Below are positions 1 to 5,153 of a DNA stretch of 5,697 nucleotides, piece after piece. The notes beneath the pieces were generated by a model, which made no database searches, had not been told where the DNA came from, and worked only from the letters and a program-made list of their open reading frames with translations. The position numbers and the translations under genes are program-made. The stretch covers positions 4,304 to 10,000 of the forward strand of contig PMLH01000504.1 in NCBI GenBank assembly GCA_003159055.1, read 5' to 3'. Origin of the DNA: Myxococcales bacterium (GTDB lineage Bacteria; Myxococcota; Polyangia; Fen-1088). Position 1 is the first letter of the stretch, and each line of letters opens with the position of its first letter.

Positions 1-60
1 ACGGGATTGGACGATCGAACGCAGTGCGCCTAGCATGGCCTTGAGGATCTCAACAAGCAT
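1..60 (-). CDS. N-terminus of an rve/integrase-core transposase (partial, runs off left edge)
   Basis: Reading leftwards from an ATG at 58-60, the frame is open to the window edge and gives 20 residues, beginning MLVEILKAML and ending RSIVQSR. A short hydrophobic helix followed by an 'LRS..QSR' segment resembles the extreme N-terminus of integrase-core (rve, IS3/IS481-like) transposases, where it comes just before the 'ENLALR.QL' helix-turn-helix region. That diagnostic region and the DDE catalytic core lie outside the window. The frame has a stop at 88-90 and no earlier ATG, so the start at 60 is the likely one; an internal ATG at 36 is the alternative. No good Shine-Dalgarno is visible. If correct, the protein would catalyse DNA strand transfer of an insertion element whose upstream end should lie to the right of position 60. 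The call rests on 20 residues and is therefore tentative. Confidence 0.5.
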   Translation of the reverse strand, partial: MLVEILKAMLGALRSIVQSR

Positions 61-495
61 CGCGGGGAGATGCCTACCACGAGGCGATCACTCGATGAAT
101 CCTGGGGAAACTGCGGCGAGTTCGAGCGCTCGGACCGAGTCTTTGCGGCGAACAATGGTGATGGGCGGACTGGTGATGAACAATCTGTCGATGACGGCAC
201 CGAAGGGGATGCGTGATCCATGCGGCGGGTTTCTGAACGTCAGCTTCGACGTGGTCGTCGCGATGATGGAAGCGGGGTCGGGCTGTTGGGGGATGTTCGC
301 GCAAAAGGGAACCACCGGAAATGGTCTCGACGTCATGCACTTTGACATCGCATCGGCTCGCTTCGACCCGTGAGCGGCGTGCCTGGGTCAACGTGCCTCG
401 GCAAAGTGCCGCAATACCCGTGTCTCTTCCATGTTCGCAGCGACCCGACCGGTTTGCGGTTTGCTCTTTGCCGACTACCGTCGAATGGGATCTCG
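61..495. other. Unassigned stretch between transposase start and toxin-antitoxin promoter
   Basis: This 435-bp stretch holds no gene I can recognise. Two opposed open frames share it: a plus-strand frame ending at 373, and a minus-strand frame from 348 to 88 (86 codons, ending SPGFIE). They are in the register that shares wobble positions, so at most one is likely real. The minus frame uses GC-ending codons (many ATC, GTC, TTC, ACC) and has a plausible proline-rich composition, but it shows no known motif and no Shine-Dalgarno. It could be a remnant gene, or part of the insertion element starting at 60. From 374 to 495 I see neither coding signal nor structure. Confidence 0.4.
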
Positions 496-496
496 G

Positions 497-524
497 TTGC
501 CTTGGTGAATAGTAAGGATATACT
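497..524 (+). promoter_or_regulatory. Sigma70-like promoter of the toxin-antitoxin operon
   Basis: A -35-like TTGCCT (497-502) is followed after 16 bp by a -10-like TATACT (519-524), one base from the TATAAT consensus. Transcription would begin near 531, leaving a leader of about 15 nt before the antitoxin ATG at 546. The A/T-rich patch stands out from the surrounding GC-rich DNA. Start-site position is inferred, not shown. Confidence 0.6.
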
Positions 525-533
525 GATTCAGTA
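521..533. promoter_or_regulatory. Palindromic operator candidate over the -10 box
   Basis: TACTGATTCAGTA is a perfect 13-bp palindrome with a central T. It overlaps the last four bases of the -10 element and extends over the expected start site. An outer inverted pair, GGATAT (516-521) and ATATCC (540-545), encloses it, and AGTAAGGA occurs twice 19 bp apart (511-518 and 530-537). AbrB-fold antitoxins bind such sites as dimers and repress their own operon, more tightly with toxin bound. I infer that function here from position and symmetry. Confidence 0.55.
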
Positions 534-539
534 AGGAGA
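533..539 (+). promoter_or_regulatory. Strong ribosome binding site of the antitoxin
   Basis: AAGGAGA lies 6 nt before the ATG at 546 and fixes that start. It sits inside the outer inverted repeat of the operator, so operator and translation signal are interleaved. Confidence 0.75.
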
Positions 540-545
540 ATATCC

Positions 546-785
546 ATGGCCACGGCGACGCTCACTAGCAAGGGACAAGTCACCATTCCTTTGGATGTGC
601 GAGAACGCTTGAACCTTGAGGCTGGGACACGAATCGAGTTCGTCGAAGCCACGAACGGTGAGTTCCTCATCCGGCCTGCAGTCGCGGATGTGCGATCCCT
701 CAAGGGGCTCCTGCGCAAGCCGGCTAGGCCCGTGTCTATCGAGGACATGAAGAAAGCGATTCGCCTGCGGGGGGCAGGACGTTGA
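546..785 (+). CDS. vapB: AbrB/SpoVT-fold type II antitoxin (VapB-like)
   Basis: This is a 79-residue antitoxin, the usual size for the family. The N-terminal half is a swapped-hairpin DNA-binding domain: 'SKGQVTIP' at residues 8-15 is the hallmark of AbrB/MazE/SpoVT proteins, followed by 'RERLNLEAGTRIEF' at 19-32. The C-terminal tail from about residue 50 is charged and has no fold of its own. In the family this part wraps the toxin and blocks its active site. The ATG at 546 has an excellent ribosome binding site (533-539). The stop at 783-785 overlaps the start of the PIN-domain gene, so the two products are made together. The protein should repress its own promoter through the palindrome at 521-533. 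The antitoxin role is well supported by fold and partner; the name VapB reflects the PIN partner rather than sequence identity to a characterised VapB. Confidence 0.9.
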   Translation: MATATLTSKGQVTIPLDVRERLNLEAGTRIEFVEATNGEFLIRPAVADVRSLKGLLRKPARPVSIEDMKKAIRLRGAGR

Positions 786-1192
786 TCGGGATCGACACCA
801 ATGTGCTCGTTCGCTACATCGCCCAAGATGATCCTGTCCAATCGCGAAGGGCCACGGCCCTCATCGAGCGCGAGTGCAGCGAGTCCAATCCCGGCTTTGT
901 TGGACTTGTCGTGCTAGCAGAGGTCGTGTGGGTGGCCGCGAGTTGCTATTCCGCTTCGCGAGGCGAGCAGTGCAAGATCATCCGTCGCATCCTGGAAACG
1001 CGCCAACTGATCGTGCAAGAAGCGGAAACCGTCTGGCAGTCACTTCGCCTTTTCGAGCACGGAAAGGCGGACTTTGCTGATTGCCTGGTCGAGCGCACTG
1101 CCACTGCGGCAGGGTGCGATCGCACGGTCACCTTCGACAAGTCCGCCGGCACGATCGGCATGACCCTGCTTGCCGGCATCTCCAAAGTGTAG
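782..1192 (+). CDS. vapC: PIN-domain ribonuclease toxin (VapC-like)
   Basis: This is a 136-residue PIN-domain protein, normal length for a VapC toxin. Such proteins are Mg/Mn-dependent endoribonucleases that stop translation by cutting tRNA or rRNA when the unstable antitoxin is lost. The expected acidic residues are all present: D5 in 'IDTNVLVRY', E47 in 'LAEVVW', D97 and D100 in 'KADFADCL', and D119 in 'TVTFDKSA'. The toxin therefore looks intact and catalytically competent. The start is a TTG at 782-784; it shares TTGA with the antitoxin stop (783-785), and no in-frame ATG precedes the essential 'DTN' motif. The ribosome binding site is weak (CAGGA about 3 nt upstream), consistent with coupled translation that keeps the toxin below its antitoxin. 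The RNA target cannot be read from the sequence. Confidence 0.9.
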   Translation: MIGIDTNVLVRYIAQDDPVQSRRATALIERECSESNPGFVGLVVLAEVVWVAASCYSASRGEQCKIIRRILETRQLIVQEAETVWQSLRLFEHGKADFADCLVERTATAAGCDRTVTFDKSAGTIGMTLLAGISKV

Positions 1193-1459
1193 GGTGGAGA
1201 GTTCTAGATCCCGATCCGAACGGCGATTCACGGACTCCTCCCTCGCTGCCAATTCGAGCAGTCTGACGGGCGAAATGTACAGGTCGCTCGCCAGCCCTCC
1301 CGGAGCGCCAGGTCCAATTCCTTGGGTAGAGGGATAGATTAGGCGTGTAGGTGGGTGTAGTAAGGTTTTCTATCGGACATCTTTTTGAGGGCCGGTGGAG
1401 CACGGAAAAAAGTGGGCTTCTTCTCCTTATGCTCCGGCTGACTCTGACAGCTTTGTCGC
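1193..1459. other. Convergent intergenic gap with no clear terminator
   Basis: This gap separates the 3' ends of the plus-strand toxin and the minus-strand caspase gene. I found no GC-rich hairpin followed by a T-run on either strand. The best candidate, on the minus strand at about 1404-1426, is a weak G.U-rich stem around AGCCCAC. A purine-rich patch at 1324-1365 has several G-tracts and many stop triplets on the plus strand. Short matches to the caspase 3' end occur at 1196-1207 and 1213-1223. Confidence 0.5.
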
Positions 1460-3373
1460 CTAGAACTCTCCCGAAAGTCCGACCGCACCACCTGAGGGAG
1501 TCGGAGCGATCCCAACTTGTATCTTCAAACCTGGATCCGAACGGTAGAGCTTGAGCAGGTTTTCGGTCGGGGTCTTGACGAAAAAGCGAAAGGCGAAGCC
1601 TCCGGCGGCAAGCATTCCAGAAAGGCCGTATAGCAACGCAGCATTGGAAGGTTGCAGCTTGTCGTTGCCGAACCACGACGGTTTGGCCAGTCCCATTGTG
1701 GTCAGCGTGATGCCGCCAGCTGCCAGAGCTTCGTAGTACCAGAATACGAAGTTTCGCATCATGCGATCGCGGCGCGCGAGCACTTCCAGTGCTTCCTCGG
1801 TCTTGGCGAACGCTACGGGTTTGTTTCGCGCCGCGGCCACCTCTGACTTGAAGACCTCAAGAGCCATCTCGCCCGAGGTCGGGATAAGGAATCGCGCCAC
1901 GCCTCCACCGAGAAACAACATCCCCAAGCTGGCTCCGACAACGGCTCCACCTCGGGTGCCGCCCGTTCCATAGCGGGGCGTATTGGCGTAGGAAGCGATG
2001 GCCGTGGCGGCAATGGTCGCTCCCGCACCCAGAAGCATGCCGCCCACGAGCTTGCGCATTTGGCGATCGCTGTCGGCCATGGCCGTGATGTAGTTCTGCA
2101 TGCGCAGGACATCGGTATCGCTCACGCCATAGACCACGTTGGTCTCCGACACGTTGGCTGCGACAAACTTGGCGTAAGCGATGCGGCCGTAGGGAACAGC
2201 GAAGATTGAACCAAAGAGTCGATCGCCTCGCGCTGCCAGCGCAGGCTCTGCCGCCGTCAGGCTGGCAAGATGGATCTCGCCATCACCCGCAGGCGCCGCA
2301 CGCTCGATGACGAGGGGACGCCCACCGTCCTTGGCAGGTTGATTCTCGACGTAGATCGAGACCGCCTGCGCCGCAGGCCCAGGCAGCACCACGGTCATAG
2401 GCTCTTTCTCTTTGTGCAGGTCAAGCAGGCGCTCGCCGCTTTCGCCTTTCACCCAAAGTCGCACGGGCCCTTCACCAAGAACCAGGCGCCGGCCGGCAGC
2501 CTTGCCGGGAGCGAAGAGTGACGAGGTGGATTCTCCGTTGGGACCGCGAAAATAGATGTGGGGGCGCAGGTTGTCGCGTGTGATGTGCTGATTCGCCTGG
2601 TCGACGAAGCCGGCCGCCTCGGCGTAACTGACGCTGCCGTCTCCATCCACGTCCGCCGCACCGGAAAGGCCGGAACGCAATTCGTGGCTGAACACGCCCG
2701 ATTCCAGCTCGGACCATTCGAACACTTCGGCGTCGCTGTTGGTCGACAGGAACAGCCCCACCTCGGGATGGCGTTTGGAAAATCCGAGGGCCATGTCCTT
2801 GGGCGTGGCCCAGCGCCGCCCACCCGGCTTGCGCGGATTCAGAACGAAGAAGGAATCGCAGGAATCAAGCAGCACGTGTTTGGTGTCGGCTGGGATGGTT
2901 TCGATGATGGCACGTTCGATGAACTGTCCGTCGACGCGGCCATCCTCAAGGTCGATCGTGCCCCGACCCTGCTCGACGTCGCCGTGGCCCGCGTAGACGA
3001 AGTAGAAGGTTGTCTTCGCGCCGCCTTCGCGGGCAGCCTTCACGGCCGTTGCGATCTGTAGGGCGGCAGCCTCGACGGCGGCCTTCGTCGGCGCCTTGGC
3101 TACACCCGCCAAATCCGGGTAGGCCGCTGCACTCGCCCTGTCGAACGTGGTCAGTAGGGCCACGCTGTCCGCACCTGCGACGGAGCGAAACAAACGGTAG
3201 TAGCGCGCGCCATCGTCATCGGCGTATTGCAGGTCGGGCATGCTCAAGGACGAGCTGCGGTTGTTGGTCACCACCAGTGCGAAGGTCCGCGTGTCCTCGG
3301 TCGCAAACGCGGAGGTTGAAGGTAGTAGGCATAGCAGCAACGGCAGGTGTGCTGCTCTTAGCGCACGTTCCAT
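1460..3373 (-). CDS. Exported caspase-fold (C14) protease with EF-hand and duplicated membrane module
   Basis: This 637-residue protein is a bacterial orthocaspase-type cysteine peptidase. Residues 1-24 form a signal peptide with a hydrophobic core and an 'AFA' cleavage site. The caspase core (about 30-236) shows the first strand 'FALVVTNN', the 'YADDDGARYYRLF' helix, catalytic His130 in 'YAGHGD' and catalytic Cys172 in 'LLDSCDS'. A canonical EF-hand loop follows at 241-252 (Asp241, Asp243, Asp245, Gly246, Glu252). Residues about 275-430 look beta-rich and match no domain I can name. The C-terminus has four likely membrane segments (about 441-463, 475-497, 542-563, 577-599) arranged as two copies of one module. 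The start at 3373 is preferred because GGAG sits 6 nt upstream; an ATG at 3385 has none. It overlaps the anti-sigma 3' end by 16 nt. Family caspases usually cut after Arg or Lys. The substrate is unknown; the neighbouring anti-sigma factor is a candidate by context only. Confidence 0.85.
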   Translation of the reverse strand: MERALRAAHLPLLLCLLPSTSAFATEDTRTFALVVTNNRSSSLSMPDLQYADDDGARYYRLFRSVAGADSVALLTTFDRASAAAYPDLAGVAKAPTKAAVEAAALQIATAVKAAREGGAKTTFYFVYAGHGDVEQGRGTIDLEDGRVDGQFIERAIIETIPADTKHVLLDSCDSFFVLNPRKPGGRRWATPKDMALGFSKRHPEVGLFLSTNSDAEVFEWSELESGVFSHELRSGLSGAADVDGDGSVSYAEAAGFVDQANQHITRDNLRPHIYFRGPNGESTSSLFAPGKAAGRRLVLGEGPVRLWVKGESGERLLDLHKEKEPMTVVLPGPAAQAVSIYVENQPAKDGGRPLVIERAAPAGDGEIHLASLTAAEPALAARGDRLFGSIFAVPYGRIAYAKFVAANVSETNVVYGVSDTDVLRMQNYITAMADSDRQMRKLVGGMLLGAGATIAATAIASYANTPRYGTGGTRGGAVVGASLGMLFLGGGVARFLIPTSGEMALEVFKSEVAAARNKPVAFAKTEEALEVLARRDRMMRNFVFWYYEALAAGGITLTTMGLAKPSWFGNDKLQPSNAALLYGLSGMLAAGGFAFRFFVKTPTENLLKLYRSDPGLKIQVGIAPTPSGGAVGLSGEF

Positions 3374-4179
3374 GACGAACTCCATTCGCGAATCAACGGA
3401 TGAGCGATGATGCGGCTCAGGACCTGGGCAGCCGGGACTCCGCTCTGAGCCTCCCGCAAAGCTGTCTCCACGCGTTTGACCGAGACCGGCTCCGGGGCGA
3501 GCAGCGCAATCACCCGCATGGGGCCACTTGCGGGCCGGTCGGGCTCGACCACCTGGGGGAGCAGCGTCGCTTGCTGAGCAATCGGCAGAAAAACGGATTG
3601 AGGATCTGTGGCCGCGTCGGCGTACTCGGGATAGATCCAGTGCACAGTTCCGGCCGCATCCAGCGCGAAGGCGGCGAGGTAGTAGCGAGCCGGCCCCGGA
3701 TTCACATAGCGAACCGCAAAGGCATCGCCTGCAGAAAGCGGCCGGCTCTCGATGGGACGAAGCTGCTCACCACGCACCGCCAAGATTTCGGTGACGGGCT
3801 GGCTTGTCTGCCTGCCGTGGTGGCCTCCCCGCGCGGTCCAGGTATCGCCACGCCCGCGCTGACGTTGGCTCAGGACTTCGATGCCAAGTCCGAGCAAAAG
3901 CACGGCCGCGGCAGCGAGCCATGCCGCCCGAACCATGGTCGGGCGGCGCATCCTACCGGGAGCAGTCGCGGTCTCGCGCGCCGCCATGACAGCGTCCACA
4001 AACGCATCGGCCGCGTCCTGGCGCGGTCGCGAGAGATCCGCCGCCAGTTGGCGCAGACCCTCCCGGCGCCGGGCACACCGCGGGCATTCGGCTAGGTGTC
4101 GTTCCAGCAAGTCAGATTCGTTGAGCGTGACCTCGCCCAGCTCGGCCTGGATGAGCCGTTCATCACTCGGGCAGTTCAT
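3358..4179 (-). CDS. Zinc-finger anti-sigma factor with DUF4384-like outer domain
   Basis: This 273-residue single-pass protein is the likely inhibitor of the sigma factor encoded just upstream. The N-terminal domain carries the zinc-binding anti-sigma motif H28-x3-C32-x2-C35 ('HLAECPRC'), which in the ZAS/zf-HC2 family holds the sigma factor inactive in the cytoplasm. A membrane segment follows at about 84-103 after an Arg-rich stretch, placing the C-terminal part outside the cytoplasm. That part (about 125-273) has 'GDAFAVRYVN', 'RYYLAAFALDAAGTVHWIYPE' and 'LLP' elements resembling DUF4384, a domain found in secreted and envelope proteins and with bacterial caspases. The ATG at 4177-4179 overlaps the sigma stop in ATGA, so translation is coupled; the frame is open further upstream but only inside the sigma gene. 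The downstream end overlaps the caspase start. The DUF4384 match is by eye. Confidence 0.85.
   Translation of the reverse strand: MNCPSDERLIQAELGEVTLNESDLLERHLAECPRCARRREGLRQLAADLSRPRQDAADAFVDAVMAARETATAPGRMRRPTMVRAAWLAAAAVLLLGLGIEVLSQRQRGRGDTWTARGGHHGRQTSQPVTEILAVRGEQLRPIESRPLSAGDAFAVRYVNPGPARYYLAAFALDAAGTVHWIYPEYADAATDPQSVFLPIAQQATLLPQVVEPDRPASGPMRVIALLAPEPVSVKRVETALREAQSGVPAAQVLSRIIAHPLIREWSSSWNVR
3380..3383 (-). promoter_or_regulatory. Ribosome binding site deciding the caspase start
   Basis: On the minus strand GGAG lies 6 nt before the ATG at 3373 and within the 3' end of the anti-sigma coding region. The alternative ATG at 3385 is itself partly inside this element and has no purine-rich site in front of it, so the shorter protein is preferred. 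The signal peptide is then in the normal terminal position. Confidence 0.65.
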
Positions 4180-4775
4180 CGTCGATCCTCCTCGCCGAAG
4201 AGCTGGCGCAGGCGCAAGAGGCCATGAAACACACGCGATCGTACCGTCGACGGTGACCGCGCAAGCACCTGCGCCATCTCCTCGTACCCGAGCCCAGCCG
4301 AGAAGCGCAGGAGCAGCGCCTCGCGCAGCTTGGTCGGCAGAAGTTCCAGTTTCTTCCTTACTCGCCACGCCCGATCGCTATCGAGCAAAGCCTCCAGTTC
4401 GGTCCCGGGCTGAACGAGGTCGTGGCTGAGTTCTTCTTCGTGCCGCTTGCGCCGGACTGCGTTTAGGCAGCGTGTCTGGGCGATCAGGAACAGGTAGGAG
4501 CGAAATCTTCCACGGGGTTCGTAGCGCTCGCGTGTGCGCCACAGCTCAACGAACACATCTTGCGCCACATCGTCGCCGATACCAGGGCAGCCGCAGAAGC
4601 GCGCGCAGAAGCCGCGCACGGCGCCCTGATAGCGCCGAACCAGCACGGCGAATGCGGCGTCCATGCCGGACGCGGACAGCCGCATGAGCTCGTCGTCCGA
4701 TCGCGACGGCAGCGCGGTCTCGGGGCGCGGGAATGGCACGACCGCGCCGAACGTGGGCTTGGCATCCGGGCTCAT
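4176..4775 (-). CDS. ECF-type RNA polymerase sigma factor
   Basis: This 199-residue protein has the two-domain plan of extracytoplasmic-function sigma factors, which redirect RNA polymerase to a small regulon. Region 2 (about 28-110) includes 'FAVLVRRYQGAV', 'GDDVAQDVFVELWR' at 67-80 (the conserved region 2.2 helix) and 'FRSYLFLIAQTRCLNAVRRKR' split across 91-111, matching regions 2.3-2.4 for -10 recognition. Region 4 (about 135-192) has 'LPTKLREALLLRF' and the helix-turn-helix 'GYEEMAQVLARSPSTVRSRV' for -35 recognition. A 25-residue N-terminal extension is poorly conserved, so the true start could be slightly internal; the ATG at 4775 has only a weak ribosome binding site. The gene is first in a three-gene unit with its anti-sigma factor (4-nt overlap) and the caspase. 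Promoter specificity cannot be read. Confidence 0.93.
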   Translation of the reverse strand: MSPDAKPTFGAVVPFPRPETALPSRSDDELMRLSASGMDAAFAVLVRRYQGAVRGFCARFCGCPGIGDDVAQDVFVELWRTRERYEPRGRFRSYLFLIAQTRCLNAVRRKRHEEELSHDLVQPGTELEALLDSDRAWRVRKKLELLPTKLREALLLRFSAGLGYEEMAQVLARSPSTVRSRVFHGLLRLRQLFGEEDRR

Positions 4776-4907
4776 GGTTCGCTGTATTCAAGAACACGCG
4801 GACGCCAGGTTGTGTTGAAAAATCTTCTGCGATTCTGCGCTGCCATGTCTGCCTTCGTCCATATTCGACACGGTATCCGCCTTTCGTTTCGTGTCCACGA
4901 AAGCGGA
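4776..4907. other. Gap upstream of the sigma operon
   Basis: This 132-bp gap should hold the promoter of the sigma operon, but I see no convincing one. On the minus strand a T-run with CAAC (4822-4813) and a CGTC (4804-4801) are too close together for a normal ECF -35/-10 pair. None of the three minus-strand frames continues the truncated flavoprotein upstream. Confidence 0.35.
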
Positions 4908-5138
4908 TCAAGCCCACACCACGTTGACGTGCGGATCGCGCTCCAGTTCTCCAACCTTGGGCGAATCAATCGCCGTCGAAAAGAGGAGTTCTGCGGTGCC
5001 ATCATGAGCTGCGACCGACAGGGGCCGGGACCGCAAGCGACCATCGCTCTTTTTGGTGACGAGCATGGCAGTGTCGAAGTGCGCGATAAGCTTCGCCAGC
5101 TTCTCCCTCTTCTCGGTGTCAGACATGGTGACGGGCAT
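4908..5138 (-). pseudogene. Truncated pyridoxamine-phosphate-oxidase-like (general stress) flavoprotein
   Basis: The 76-residue product matches the N-terminal half of the pyridoxamine 5'-phosphate oxidase-like / general stress protein family, split-barrel proteins that bind FMN or related flavins. Visible family elements are 'KLIAHFDTAMLVT' (17-29), 'DGRLRSRPL' (32-40), a strand 'AELLFST' (49-55) and 'SPKVGELERDPHVNVVWA' (59-76). Relatives are about 150 residues and continue with a 'YVSVSGTA' strand and a C-terminal helical part. Here a TGA at 4910-4908 ends the frame right after 'VNVVWA', and none of the three downstream frames restores the missing half. It is therefore probably a broken gene caused by a deletion or rearrangement, although a stable short product cannot be excluded. 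The ATG at 5138 is chosen because GGGGAG lies about 7 nt upstream; a TTG at 5153 would add five residues. Confidence 0.7.
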
Positions 5139-5145
5139 GGCGATT

Positions 5146-5151
5146 CTCCCC
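5146..5151 (-). promoter_or_regulatory. Ribosome binding site of the truncated flavoprotein gene
   Basis: GGGGAG on the minus strand is spaced about 7 nt from the ATG at 5138. It fixes that start over the TTG at 5153, which overlaps the element itself. The intact site indicates the gene was translated, at least before truncation. Confidence 0.65.
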
Positions 5152-5153
5152 AA

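Noticed and set aside
1404..1426. Terminator for the caspase gene
   Set aside because: The minus-strand stem relies on several G.U pairs and its T-run is within the stem, not after it.
2558..3061. Long plus-strand open frame (167 codons) opposite the caspase gene
   Set aside because: It is antisense to the catalytic region of a clear caspase-fold gene, has no ribosome binding site and no motif; GC-rich genes often leave the opposite strand open.
3400..4095. Plus-strand open frame of 231 codons opposite the anti-sigma gene
   Set aside because: It is Arg/Gly-rich, without domains, and fully antisense to a gene with a zinc motif and a membrane segment.
4180..4368. N-terminal extension of the anti-sigma frame to an ATG at 4368
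   Set aside because: The extra 63 codons lie inside the sigma gene, have no family similarity, and the ATG at 4179 sits in a classic ATGA overlap just before the zinc-finger domain.
4791..4823. ECF-type autoregulatory promoter upstream of the sigma gene
   Set aside because: The T-run/CAAC and CGTC elements are about 12 bp apart rather than the usual 16-17, and no GGAAC-like -35 box is present.
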